Positions 33,973 to 42,949 are shown, counted from the stretch's first letter. The stretch: DNA of 64,000 bases from Ruminococcaceae bacterium UBA1405 (GCA_002305685.1 DBQB01000034.1:1-64000); one strand, 5' to 3'. The notes: generated by a model from the letters alone, not told the origin. Translations and numbers: made by a program.

Positions 33973-34193
33973 CTGTTTTATCAAAGTTTTTCAAAAAGTT
34001 TTGCTAAAAAAGGCGGTGAAAGCTTGGCGGTCCTCCCGTCCTCAACAGGATAAAAACCGCAAAGCAAAATTCAGAAAATTCACTTCAAACAATTGGGCTT
34101 TTTCCGTTCCAATCTACCAAATGCTTTTTGTATTTTTTTGCCTTATGCACCAAAAAAACTATGATTTTTTATCGATCATCTGCCCTTTGCCTG

Positions 34194-34222
34194 TTGTCAA
34201 TTTGCATATTTTCGGTTAAACT
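34194..34222 (+). promoter_or_regulatory. carB promoter
   Basis: TTGTCA (34194-34199), 17 bases, TAAACT (34217-34222). Confidence 0.7.
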
Positions 34223-34229
34223 ATAGTAA

Positions 34230-34432
34230 GATCGACGGATTTGAGCAGGATACTGCAAAATTTCGGAAATTTTACCAATCTTTGCTTTGTGAGAATATGC
34301 GGAAACCACAGCGAGCACCACAGGTTCTGCCCTTCTCAAAAACCAGCGTGTTTGAATCCAGTTTCAGACACGCTTCCTTATGTCTAACGATGTAAACCCA
34401 CTTCAAAAATGTAGAGAGGAAGGATCAATCCT
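34230..34432 (+). promoter_or_regulatory. ~200-base carB leader with hairpin
   Basis: A long untranslated leader. AGCGTGTTTGAA and TTTCAGACACGCT (about 34342-34373) form a stable stem but with no U tract, so it is not an obvious terminator. I do not see the PyrR-binding-loop consensus. It may be a site of pyrimidine or arginine control. Confidence 0.4.
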
Positions 34433-37400
34433 ATGAAACGCACTGATATCCATAAAGTGCTTATCATTGGCTCCGGCCCCATTATCATCGGACAGGCCTG
34501 CGAATTTGATTACTCGGGCACTCAGGCCTGCAAAGCCCTGAAAAGCCTGGGTTATGAGATCGTTTTGGTCAACTCCAATCCCGCCACCATCATGACCGAC
34601 CCGGGCACCGCGGACATCACCTACATCGAACCGCTTAACCTGGAACGGCTCACCCAGATCATCGAGAAGGAGCGCCCCGACGCACTGCTGCCCAACCTGG
34701 GCGGTCAGTCCGGTCTGAACCTTTGCTCCGAACTCAAACAGGCCGGGGTTTTGGATAAGTATGGGGTTAAGGTCATCGGCGTACAGGTGGACGCCATCGA
34801 GCGCGGCGAGGACCGCATCGAATTTAAGAAAACCATGAATTCCCTGGGAATCGAGATGGCCCGCAGCGAGGTGGCCTATTCGGTGGACGAAGCGGTCGCC
34901 ATTGCCGACAAGCTGGGATATCCGGTGGTGCTGCGTCCCGCCTACACCATGGGCGGCGCCGGCGGCGGTCTGGTCTACAATGTAGAGGAACTGAAAACGG
35001 TATGTGAGCGCGGCTTGCAGGCCAGCCTGGTCCACCAGGTACTGGTGGAGGAATCCATCCTGGGATGGGAAGAGCTGGAACTTGAGGTGGTCCGTGACGC
35101 CAAAAACAATATGATCACCGTCTGCTTCATCGAGAACATCGACCCGCTGGGCGTTCACACCGGTGACTCCTTCTGCTCTGCCCCCATGCTCACCATCTCT
35201 GAGGAAACCCAGAAGGAGCTGCAGCGGCAGGCTTACAAGATCGTTGAGGCCATTGAGGTCATCGGCGGCACCAACGTACAGTTTGCCCACGATCCGGTCA
35301 GCGGCAGAATCATCGTCATTGAGATTAACCCCCGTACCTCCCGCTCCTCGGCGCTGGCCTCCAAGGCAACCGGTTTCCCCATCGCACTGGTTTCCGCCAT
35401 GCTGGCAAGCGGCCTGACCCTGGACGAGATCCCCTGCGGAAAGTACGGAACCCTGGACAAGTACGTCCCCGGCGGCGATTATGTGGTCATCAAGTTTGCC
35501 CGCTGGGCTTTTGAGAAGTTCAAAGGTGCACAGGACAAGCTGGGTACCCAGATGCGGGCTGTTGGCGAAGTGATGAGTATTGGTAAGACCTACAAAGAAG
35601 CCTTCCAAAAAGCCATCCGCAGTCTGGAAACCGGACGTTACGGCCTGGGCGGCGTTCCCAAATTTGCCTCCCTGTCCAAAGAAGAGCTGATTAACCTGCT
35701 GCGCTTCCCCACCAGCGAACGGCAGTTTATTATGTACGAGGCACTGCGCAAGGGAGCTACGATAGAGGAGCTGTATCAGCTCACCAAGATCAAACACTAT
35801 TTCATCGAGCAGATGAAGGAACTGGTGGACGAGGAAGAGATGCTCAAAACCTACGCCGGCCAGGTTCCCGCTCCCGGTATCCTCAAGACCGCCAAACTGG
35901 ACGGTTTTTCCGACCGGTATCTGAGCCAGCTGCTGAAGGTTTCTGAGGACGATATCCGCGCCGCCCGTATCCGCAGCGGTATTGTGGAAGGCTGGGAAGG
36001 GGTTCACGTCAGCGCCACCGCCGACAGCGCCTATTACTACTCCAGCTACCATATTGTGGATCGCAGCCCGGTCAACAACGACCGTCCCAAGGTCATGATT
36101 CTGGGCGGCGGCCCCAACCGTATCGGTCAGGGCATCGAGTTTGACTACTGCTGCGTACACGCTGCGCTGGCACTGAAAAAGCTGGGCTTTGAGACCATCA
36201 TCGTCAACTGTAACCCCGAGACGGTATCCACCGATTACGATACCTCCGATAAGCTGTATTTTGAACCGCTGACGCTGGAGGATGTGCTGAGCATCCATGA
36301 GAAGGAGCATCCCATCGGCGTTATCGCCCAGTTCGGCGGCCAGACGCCTCTGAACCTGGCGGCATCCCTGAAGAAAAACGGCGTCAACATCCTGGGAACC
36401 ACCCCGGAAACCATCGATATGGCGGAAGACCGGGATCTGTTCCGGGAGATGATGGAAAAACTCAACATCCCCATGCCCGAATCCGGCATGGCTGTCACGG
36501 TGGAGGACGCCCTGACCATCGCCAACAAGATCGGTTATCCGGTTATGGTTCGTCCCTCCTATGTTCTGGGCGGACGGGGCATGGAGGTCGTTTATGACGA
36601 CGAGTCGATGACCTTCTATATGCAGCAGGCGGTAGGCGTTACCCCCGACCGTCCCATCCTCATCGACCGGTTCCTGCATCACGCCACCGAGTGTGAGGCC
36701 GACGCCATCAGCGACGGCGAAAACGTTTTCGTGCCGTCGGTCATGGAGCATATTGAGCTGGCCGGCGTTCATTCCGGCGACTCCTCCTGCATCCTGCCTC
36801 CCAAGGGGCTGACTGAGGAGCAGATTGCCACCATTAAGGACTACACCTCCCGCATTGCCAAAGAGATGCACGTGGTGGGTCTGATGAATATGCAGTACGC
36901 CATCGAGGACGGAAAGGTTTACGTTCTGGAGGCCAACCCCAGAGCTTCCCGTACCGTTCCCCTGGTTTCCAAGGTCTGCAACATCCAGATGGTACAGTTG
37001 GCCACCGATATTATGACCTCCTCCATCACCGGACGTCCCTCCCCCGTTCCCGGACTCAAGGAGAAGAAATTCTCCCACTACGGTGTAAAGGCCGCTGTAT
37101 TCCCCTTCAATATGTTCCAGGAGGTTGACCCGGTTCTGGGACCGGAGATGCGTTCCACCGGCGAGGTGCTGGGACTCTCCGCCCACTTTGGCGAGGCCTT
37201 CTATAAAGCGCAGGAAGCCACCCAGACCAAACTTCCTCTCTCCGGCACCGTGCTGATCAGCGTCAGCGACCGGGATAAGGCGGACCTGATTCAGGTAGCC
37301 CAGGGATTCCACGACTGCGGATTCAAGATCATGGCCACCAGCGGTACCTATGCCGCCATCTGCGCCGCCGGTATTCCCGCCGAAAAGGTGCTCAAGATCT

Positions 37401-37657
37401 CCGAAGGCCGTCCCAACATTCTGGACGAGATCACCAACGGCAAGATCGACATCATCATCAATACCCCCTTGGGCAAGAAGGGAACCAGCGACGACGGCTA
37501 TATCCGCAAAGCCGCTGTGAAAAACCGCATTTCCTATATGACCACCATGGCTGCGGCCATCGCCAGCGTTGAGGGCATCAAGGAAGTGAAGAAGTCCGGT
37601 TCTCCCAGGGTAAAATCCCTCCAGGAATTCCACGCGGAAATCACCGATAAAGACTAA
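34433..37657 (+). CDS. carB: Carbamoyl-phosphate synthase large subunit
   Basis: 1074 residues, full length. Two homologous ATP-grasp halves are visible: the first begins MKRTDIHKVLIIGSGPIIIG, the second about residue 550 (VMILGGGPNRIGQGIEFDYC). Each contains GYPVVLRPAYTMGGAGGG or GYPVMVRPSYVLGGRGME, and the C-terminal MGS-like allosteric domain follows (LSGTVLISVSDRDKADLIQ). It makes carbamoyl phosphate for pyrimidines and arginine. The partner carA is not adjacent in this window. It has its own promoter and terminator. Confidence 0.98.
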   Translation: MKRTDIHKVLIIGSGPIIIGQACEFDYSGTQACKALKSLGYEIVLVNSNPATIMTDPGTADITYIEPLNLERLTQIIEKERPDALLPNLGGQSGLNLCSELKQAGVLDKYGVKVIGVQVDAIERGEDRIEFKKTMNSLGIEMARSEVAYSVDEAVAIADKLGYPVVLRPAYTMGGAGGGLVYNVEELKTVCERGLQASLVHQVLVEESILGWEELELEVVRDAKNNMITVCFIENIDPLGVHTGDSFCSAPMLTISEETQKELQRQAYKIVEAIEVIGGTNVQFAHDPVSGRIIVIEINPRTSRSSALASKATGFPIALVSAMLASGLTLDEIPCGKYGTLDKYVPGGDYVVIKFARWAFEKFKGAQDKLGTQMRAVGEVMSIGKTYKEAFQKAIRSLETGRYGLGGVPKFASLSKEELINLLRFPTSERQFIMYEALRKGATIEELYQLTKIKHYFIEQMKELVDEEEMLKTYAGQVPAPGILKTAKLDGFSDRYLSQLLKVSEDDIRAARIRSGIVEGWEGVHVSATADSAYYYSSYHIVDRSPVNNDRPKVMILGGGPNRIGQGIEFDYCCVHAALALKKLGFETIIVNCNPETVSTDYDTSDKLYFEPLTLEDVLSIHEKEHPIGVIAQFGGQTPLNLAASLKKNGVNILGTTPETIDMAEDRDLFREMMEKLNIPMPESGMAVTVEDALTIANKIGYPVMVRPSYVLGGRGMEVVYDDESMTFYMQQAVGVTPDRPILIDRFLHHATECEADAISDGENVFVPSVMEHIELAGVHSGDSSCILPPKGLTEEQIATIKDYTSRIAKEMHVVGLMNMQYAIEDGKVYVLEANPRASRTVPLVSKVCNIQMVQLATDIMTSSITGRPSPVPGLKEKKFSHYGVKAAVFPFNMFQEVDPVLGPEMRSTGEVLGLSAHFGEAFYKAQEATQTKLPLSGTVLISVSDRDKADLIQVAQGFHDCGFKIMATSGTYAAICAAGIPAEKVLKISEGRPNILDEITNGKIDIIINTPLGKKGTSDDGYIRKAAVKNRISYMTTMAAAIASVEGIKEVKKSGSPRVKSLQEFHAEITDKD

Positions 37658-37668
37658 TCTCCATCTCC

Positions 37669-37707
37669 AAAAGGCTGAGGGTCTCTCATAGACCTTCGGC
37701 CTTTTTC
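37669..37707 (+). terminator. carB terminator
   Basis: AAAAGGCTGAGGGTCT and AGACCTTCGGCCTTTTT form a stem with two mismatches, ending in a T run. Confidence 0.88.
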
Positions 37708-37733
37708 TTTGAAAAGAACAGCCCTGATTTCCC

Positions 37734-37761
37734 TTGCAATCCCCACGTAATCCGGTATAAT
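37734..37761 (+). promoter_or_regulatory. Promoter of the Ser-rich lipoprotein gene
   Basis: TTGCAA (37734-37739), 16 bases, TATAAT (37756-37761). Confidence 0.8.
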
Positions 37762-37799
37762 GAGACTGAGAAAATTTTTACAGAAAGGATGGATGCTCC

Positions 37800-38876
37800 A
37801 TGAAACCAAAGACCACGGCCCGTTGGATCTGGATGGCTGCATCGATTGCTGCCGCGCTTATCTGTACCGGCTGCCAGCAGCAGCCCTTGGAACCGGAAAA
37901 GGTCCCGTCGTCCTCCGCCGCCATCTCGTCCTCCTCTCTTCCGTCCGATTCTTCCTCATCGGGCGAGGATTCCTCCGTCGTTTCATCTTCTGAAGATACC
38001 GCTTCAAGCAGTACGCCGTCCTCCTCCGTCAGTTCCGGCAGCGGCGAGGATCTCCTGATCGACCCTCCCGCCGGAACCACCGAGCAACAGCAGTCCTGGT
38101 GGAAATCCTTTTTGGACAGCGCCCCTGCGGATTCCCCCGGATGCGACATCTTCCTTTACGACAATCGCCGCCGGATCAGCGTGAGCTGCAACGGGGACCT
38201 CTTTGCCAGAGAGAAAGGGCACAATACTCTGGATCTGCTGCGGGACTCGGCGGAAGAATTCAGCGAAACTGCCCTGGGAGAAAAGTTGGACTTTCCATCC
38301 TTTTTCGAGATTGTCCAGGGCAACGGCAACAAGTACACCGGAGAACTCTATGAGTATGGAATCTCCCTGAAGGTAGCCGAACCCGGCGAGGAAGCAGGCG
38401 AACCGGTATTTCTCTCCATTGACCTACAGGATTATGGAACCCTTCTGACCCGTATGGAACAGCAGCTCAGCGATTTCTCCCATCAGAATGCCTATTCATC
38501 CTGGCTGACCTTAATGCGCCAGAGCAAATGCCGCAGCATCTCCGGGGATCTCTCCAGCGGGATGCAGCTGGTTTTGGACGAGCAGTCGGGAGAACGGTAC
38601 AACATCTTTTGGTATGTACAGCATACCATAGCGGTTTTGCCGGAGAGCGTGCGTTCCGTATCCCCCGATACCGAACTGGAAAATGCCAAAACCATCTGGA
38701 TCGATTTCATCAACGACGTCCAATACCGCATCCAGACCGACGGGGAATCGTTGCTGGTGGCTTCCAGCGATATGACCTTTGCTCTGCTGTACACCCTGGA
38801 TACCGAAAACTATACGCTGGAAAATATCTTCGACGCCGACGGTTGGAACTACAACGAGAACCCTATCACCGGCTAA
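37800..38876 (+). CDS. Lipoprotein with long Ser-rich linker, function unknown
   Basis: 358 residues. The signal peptide ends in the lipobox LICTGC (Cys25). Residues about 36-85 are a Ser/Glu/Asp/Pro-rich flexible spacer, and a folded domain follows from about residue 95 to the end (DIFLYDNRRRISVSCNGDLF; WIDFINDVQYRIQTDGESLL). The layout is that of a surface protein holding its domain away from the membrane through the cell wall. No family recognised. Single-gene unit. Confidence 0.72.
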   Translation: MKPKTTARWIWMAASIAAALICTGCQQQPLEPEKVPSSSAAISSSSLPSDSSSSGEDSSVVSSSEDTASSSTPSSSVSSGSGEDLLIDPPAGTTEQQQSWWKSFLDSAPADSPGCDIFLYDNRRRISVSCNGDLFAREKGHNTLDLLRDSAEEFSETALGEKLDFPSFFEIVQGNGNKYTGELYEYGISLKVAEPGEEAGEPVFLSIDLQDYGTLLTRMEQQLSDFSHQNAYSSWLTLMRQSKCRSISGDLSSGMQLVLDEQSGERYNIFWYVQHTIAVLPESVRSVSPDTELENAKTIWIDFINDVQYRIQTDGESLLVASSDMTFALLYTLDTENYTLENIFDADGWNYNENPITG

Positions 38877-38910
38877 ACGTACCATCCTTTCCCTTTACAT
38901 CATTTTCAAA

Positions 38911-38955
38911 AAAAGCGGCGCCTTCCACCGGTTTGGCTTGGAAGGCGCCGCTTTT
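38911..38955. terminator. Bidirectional terminator
   Basis: AAAAGCGGCGCCTTCCA and TGGAAGGCGCCGCTTTT: a perfect 17-bp stem. TTTTGGTTTG follows on the plus strand and seven T on the minus strand. It serves both convergent genes. Confidence 0.93.
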
Positions 38956-38998
38956 GGTTTGTTTTGTTTCCACCGCTTCGGTCTGAAAATGTGGAAAA

Positions 38999-39805
38999 TC
39001 AGCCGTGGCAATGGCCGCCGCAATGATGCTGCTCCTGGTGTTCCCCGCAGCCGTGCTCCCCGCAGCTGCCGTGATGCTCGCCGTGATGGTTGCACATCAC
39101 ATCCGGCTGGAACATCAGGCTGCCGGAGAGCAGCGCTTCCACCGCACGGTCCGCATCACCGGATACGCCGCCGTAAAGACGGATACCGGCCTCGCTCAGC
39201 GCGGCCTGGGCTCCGCCGCCAATCCCGCCGCAGATCAGGGTATCTACCCCCAAAGCCTTCAGCAATCCGGCCAGCGCGCCATGGCCGCTGCCGTTGGTGT
39301 TCACCACCTGGGACGAAGCCACCGCTCCGTTTTCCACCTCATACACCTTAAACTGCTCGGTATGTCCGAAATGCTGGAAAATCTGTCCGTTTTCATAGGT
39401 TACTGCAATTTTCATCGTGCCAATCCTCCCGTCCGGTTCCGTAGGAACCGGCATCTTCCCTGTTGTTTGTTGTCTGTGCCGGCAAAACCTTGCGCAGCCG
39501 CTGGAACTGCCGTCGCACAGCACATAGTCCCCGCCATCCACCCGAAGCTCCAGCCGGTTGACCAGACATCTGGCCAGTTTCAGCCGGGCGCTGCTGTAGA
39601 TGGCCTGTACCGTGGTGCGGGCAACATCCATCTGCGCCGCGCATTGCTCCTGGGTCATACCTTCCAGATCAATCAGCCGGATGGTCTCAAATTCATCCAC
39701 CGTCATAGTCACAGAGGCATTCTCCCCCTGTTGGTATCCGATGGGTCCAAACCGCCGGCAGGCAGGCTCAGCACAGATACGCCGCCTTTTGTTGGGACGC
39801 GGCAT
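38999..39805 (-). CDS. DUF134 helix-turn-helix fused to NifX/NafY-like domain with His-rich tail
   Basis: 268 residues in three parts. Residues 1-~100 are DUF134 (MPRPNKRRRICAEPACRRFG, TVDEFETIRLIDLEGMTQEQ), a predicted sigma-70-region-4-like DNA-binding protein. From about residue 131 a dinitrogenase-cofactor-binding (NifX/NifB C-terminal) domain starts MKIAVTYENGQIFQHFGHTE. The last ~30 residues are very rich in His and Cys (HHGEHHGSCGEHGCGEH) and could bind metal. GGGAGG lies 9 bases before the internal Met131 codon (39415), so the second domain may also be made alone. Twin palindromes flank its promoter and suggest autoregulation. Confidence 0.85.
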   Translation of the reverse strand: MPRPNKRRRICAEPACRRFGPIGYQQGENASVTMTVDEFETIRLIDLEGMTQEQCAAQMDVARTTVQAIYSSARLKLARCLVNRLELRVDGGDYVLCDGSSSGCARFCRHRQQTTGKMPVPTEPDGRIGTMKIAVTYENGQIFQHFGHTEQFKVYEVENGAVASSQVVNTNGSGHGALAGLLKALGVDTLICGGIGGGAQAALSEAGIRLYGGVSGDADRAVEALLSGSLMFQPDVMCNHHGEHHGSCGEHGCGEHQEQHHCGGHCHG

Positions 39806-39834
39806 GATATCCTCCCCTTTCTCCCACGGTTATT

Positions 39835-39884
39835 GACATATGTCGTTTACGATTCCATTATACTCGCAAAATGACATATGTCAA
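39835..39884 (-). promoter_or_regulatory. Promoter with two identical palindromic operators upstream of the DUF134 gene
   Basis: TTGACA (39884-39879), 16 bases, TATAAT (39862-39857), both perfect. GACATATGTC occurs at 39873-39882, overlapping the -35, and again at 39835-39844, just after the expected transcription start. The centres are 38 bp apart. Each is extended to an ATTGACATATGTC-type site. This is a classic arrangement for a dimeric autorepressor with looping or double blocking. Confidence 0.78.
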
Positions 39885-39927
39885 TAATTTTTTTCTGAAA
39901 AAGGTGAATCTGTACCACGGTATCTAC

Positions 39928-39976
39928 AAAAAATCCAGGGCCTTTGAACGTGAAGATCACTCCCAAAGGCCCTGGA
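39928..39976 (-). terminator. Terminator of the metY-like gene
   Basis: TCCAGGGCCTTTGG and TCAAAGGCCCTGGA form a long stem with a 15-base loop, followed by six T on the minus strand. Confidence 0.88.
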
Positions 39977-40042
39977 ATTTTATTTTGTGATGGATGCTCC
40001 TGCAAGATGGCACTCAGTCCCGGAAAACGGAAGATTCTTCCA

Positions 40043-41314
40043 TTATCCTCTGGCCGCTGCCAGCGCCTGATCCAAATCCTCAATGATGTCGTCCACATTC
40101 TCCAGCCCCACCGACAGCCGTACCAGTCCGGGATGGATTCCCGCTGCTGCCAGCTGCTCGTCGTTGAGCTGACGATGGGTTTCACTGGCCGGATGCAGTA
40201 CACAGGTACGGATATCCGCCACGTGTACCTCGTTGGAAGCCAGCTTCAGGCTGTCCATAAATTTCATAGCGGTATCTCTTCCGCCCTTGATGGTCAGCGC
40301 CATCACGCCGGAACAGCCCTTGGGCAGATATTTCATCGCCAGATCGTGGTAGCTGTCCCCTTCCAGCGCCGGATAGCTCACCGACTCGATCATATCCGAC
40401 TTCAGCAGATGTCTTGCCACCGTCTCGGCATTGCGGCAGTACCGCTCCATCCGCACCGCCAGCGTCTCCAGACCCACGTTGAGCAAAAAGGCGTTGAGGG
40501 CGCCGGGATACATTCCGAAGTCCCGCATCAGCTGCACTCTGGCCTTGGTGATATAGGCAGCCTTGCCGAAATCGTGGACATACCGCACACCGTGGTAGCT
40601 CTCGTCCGGCTCGGTGAGTTCAGGGAATTTGCCATTGGTCCAGTCGAAGTTACCGCTGTCCACAATGACGCCGCCCACCTGAAGGGCATGGCCATCCATA
40701 TACTTGGTGGTGGAGTGGGTTACAATGTCCGCGCCAAATTCAAAAGGACGGCAGAGCACCGGGGTGGCAAAGGTGTTGTCCACCACCAGCGGGATGTTGT
40801 TGCGATGGGCAATCTTGGCAAACTTTTCGATATCAAAGACACACATGGCGGGGTTTGCCAGCGTCTCGCCAAAGATCAGACGGGTATTGGGCTTGATGGC
40901 CGCCTGGATCTTTTCCTCGGAATCTTCCTCGCTGACAAAGATACACTCGATGCCCAGCCGTTTGAGGGTCACCGCAAACAGGTTGATGGTGCCGCCATAG
41001 ATGGTGCTCACCGAGATCAGGCTATCCCCGGCGGAACAGATATTGAGCACCGCCAACAGGTTGGCAGCCTGTCCGGAGGTGGTGCACAGGGCGCCGACGC
41101 CGCCTTCCATGGCGGCAATCTTCTTCTCCACCGCATCCACAGTGGGGTTGGAGATGCGGGAATACATATGTCCCTCCGCTGTCAAATCGAACAGCGCGCC
41201 AATGTCGGCGGTCTTGTCGTATTTGTAGGTGGTAGACTGATAGATAGGCAGTGCGCGGGGCTCTCCGTTTTTAGGGGTATAACCCGCGTGTAGGCACTGA
41301 GTTTCGATTTTCAT
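40043..41314 (-). CDS. O-acetylhomoserine sulfhydrylase-type enzyme (Cys/Met metabolism PLP family)
   Basis: 423 residues, PLP-dependent fold type I. Motifs: TQCLHAGYTPKNGEPRALPI, YSRISNPTVDAVEKKIAAME, TTSGQAANLLAVLNICSAGD, VVDNTFATPVLCRPFEFGAD and the Schiff-base lysine in THSTTKYMDGHALQVGG. The length and insertions suit O-acetylhomoserine aminocarboxypropyltransferase (MetY), making homocysteine from O-acetylhomoserine and sulfide, though related gamma-lyases cannot be excluded. ATG 41314 or GTG 41317 may start it; GGGGGCG lies upstream. No SAM riboswitch or T-box is seen in front. Confidence 0.88.
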   Translation of the reverse strand: MKIETQCLHAGYTPKNGEPRALPIYQSTTYKYDKTADIGALFDLTAEGHMYSRISNPTVDAVEKKIAAMEGGVGALCTTSGQAANLLAVLNICSAGDSLISVSTIYGGTINLFAVTLKRLGIECIFVSEEDSEEKIQAAIKPNTRLIFGETLANPAMCVFDIEKFAKIAHRNNIPLVVDNTFATPVLCRPFEFGADIVTHSTTKYMDGHALQVGGVIVDSGNFDWTNGKFPELTEPDESYHGVRYVHDFGKAAYITKARVQLMRDFGMYPGALNAFLLNVGLETLAVRMERYCRNAETVARHLLKSDMIESVSYPALEGDSYHDLAMKYLPKGCSGVMALTIKGGRDTAMKFMDSLKLASNEVHVADIRTCVLHPASETHRQLNDEQLAAAGIHPGLVRLSVGLENVDDIIEDLDQALAAARG

Positions 41315-41354
41315 CACAATACGCCCCCAATTTTTAAATTATTTGTGAATAACA

Positions 41355-41383
41355 TTGGATTCCAAACCATATTCTGATATACT
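41355..41383 (+). promoter_or_regulatory. Promoter of the D,D-carboxypeptidase gene
   Basis: TTGGAT (41355-41360), 17 bases, TATACT (41378-41383), 110 bases before the start codon. Confidence 0.65.
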
Positions 41384-41492
41384 ATTATTTGAAATCTACG
41401 ATCGAAAAATCCCAACAACAGAAAAATTCTGCCGCAGGGCTTTGATCATAACCACTTTTATGATTATACCAAGAACAAAGGGGATTGTCCAT

Positions 41493-42881
41493 ATGTCAAA
41501 TATCGCCGCCGGGATGGGACGAAAGAAAAAACAGGCCGTATTTGTTTTTATTTTTATCGCTGCACTGCTGCTTCAGATTTTGATGCCGCTTCAGGTCCAG
41601 GCTTATGCGCCGGACGAAGAACTGCTGACCCAGGGCATCTATATGGTCAATCTGGACACCAATACGGTGGTATATGAAAAAAGCCCCAACGAAAAAATGT
41701 ACCCGGCATCTCTGACCAAAATCATGACTGCTATCATCGCCATTGAAAACTGCGATTTGCAGGAGGAAGCCACTGCACCTTCCTATATTTACGATGAGTT
41801 TGTGGGGATCAACGTCTCCCACGCCAACATACAGGCCGGAGAGACGCTGACCATCGAGAATCTTCTTTATGCGATGCTGATGCAGTCGGCCAACGAAGCG
41901 GCAAAGATCATCGCCGACCATGTGGGCGGCGGCAGCATCGACACCTTTGTGGAGATGATGAACAACAAGGCCAAGGAGCTGGGCGCCAACAACACCCACT
42001 TTGTCAATCCCCACGGCCTTTTTGACGAGCAGCAGTACACCACCCCCTATGATATGTATCTGATCACCAAGTACGCCATGGGGTTGGATGGATTTATGGA
42101 TTACGTCACCACCCTGACCAAGGAGATTGGTCCTACCAATCTTAAGGACAGCCTGGTGGTCAGCAACCGCATCAGCATGATGCAGAGCTCCAGCCCCTAT
42201 TATTACGAACCGCTGCGGGGGATTAAAACCGGAACCCTGGTGGAATCCGGGCGCTGCTTTATCTCCACCGCCACGCTGGATGGATACACCTACCTGCTGG
42301 TGATGATGGGTTCCCCCTATGTGGATGAAAACGGAGACGAGCTGGCCACCAACTATGCTTTTACCGAGGCAAAAACCCTGTATGAATGGGCATTTTCTTC
42401 TTTCCGGGTCAAGACGCTGGTACAACTGAACCAGTCTTATACCGAGGTACCGGTAAACCTGGGAAAAGACAAAGATCTGGTTCAGGCGGTTGCCGCGGAG
42501 GATTTCAGTTATCTGCTGATGGACGAGATTGAGGTGTCCAGCATTGTGACCACCCCTCAGGTCATGGAGAGCGTTGACGCACCGGTACGGGAAGGGGATC
42601 AACTGGGAACCTTACAGATTATGCTGGCCGGAGAACAGATCGGCACCGTTCCACTGGTGGCCGGGGACTCGGTGGAACTGGACCCGTTGCAGGCCAATCT
42701 GGCCAAGGTCAAGGAGTTCTTTTCCTCCTTTATCGTCAAGTTTGTGTTTTTGACCATTCTGATTTTCCTGATCCTGTATATCACCGTGATGGTGATCCGC
42801 AATTACAACAAAAAGCGCTATTCCCGCACCAGAAGCCGTTCCCGCGGCAGAACCCGTTCCCGCTCCAGACGCAGAAGATAG
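41493..42881 (+). CDS. D-alanyl-D-alanine carboxypeptidase (PBP5/DacF-like) with RS-repeat tail
   Basis: 462 residues. A basic N-terminus and signal/anchor (VFVFIFIAALLLQILMPLQV) precede an extracytoplasmic S11 peptidase domain with Ser73-Lys76 (SLTK), Ser132-Asn134 (SAN) and Lys245-Gly247 (KTG). It trims the terminal D-Ala of peptidoglycan stems. A second domain follows, then a C-terminal transmembrane helix (about 408-431). The tail is a cytoplasmic run of Arg-Ser dipeptides (RTRSRSRGRTRSRSRRRR), which is unusual. ATG 41493 has AAAGGGG ten bases upstream. Confidence 0.93.
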   Translation: MSNIAAGMGRKKKQAVFVFIFIAALLLQILMPLQVQAYAPDEELLTQGIYMVNLDTNTVVYEKSPNEKMYPASLTKIMTAIIAIENCDLQEEATAPSYIYDEFVGINVSHANIQAGETLTIENLLYAMLMQSANEAAKIIADHVGGGSIDTFVEMMNNKAKELGANNTHFVNPHGLFDEQQYTTPYDMYLITKYAMGLDGFMDYVTTLTKEIGPTNLKDSLVVSNRISMMQSSSPYYYEPLRGIKTGTLVESGRCFISTATLDGYTYLLVMMGSPYVDENGDELATNYAFTEAKTLYEWAFSSFRVKTLVQLNQSYTEVPVNLGKDKDLVQAVAAEDFSYLLMDEIEVSSIVTTPQVMESVDAPVREGDQLGTLQIMLAGEQIGTVPLVAGDSVELDPLQANLAKVKEFFSSFIVKFVFLTILIFLILYITVMVIRNYNKKRYSRTRSRSRGRTRSRSRRRR

Positions 42882-42904
42882 CGCCGCCCGTCTCCCGCCC
42901 GCAA

Positions 42905-42936
42905 AAAGGCCGCAACCCAAAAGGTTGCGGCCTTCT
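42905..42936. terminator. Bidirectional terminator
   Basis: AAGGCCGCAACC and GGTTGCGGCCTT, a perfect 12-bp stem with a 5-base loop. T-rich on both outer sides, between convergent genes. Confidence 0.88.
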
Positions 42937-42949
42937 ATCTTTGTCATGG

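Larger units (their letters stand above)
33906..34432. other. Divergent rpsT-carB intergenic region
   Basis: 527 bases with the rpsT promoter on the left and the carB promoter at 34194-34222. The AT-rich middle (33973-34190) shows no convincing gene; a 72-codon frame at 34001-34219 has no ribosome site and crosses the promoter. Confidence 0.6.

Noticed and set aside
34001..34219. A 72-codon frame in the rpsT-carB intergenic region
   Set aside because: No ribosome site, overlaps the carB promoter, composition unlike genes in this window.
34403..37633. A 1076-codon open frame antisense to carB
   Set aside because: It mirrors carB, which has complete family motifs, promoter, ribosome site and terminator. 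The antisense frame is open because of high G+C codon bias and has no recognisable domain.
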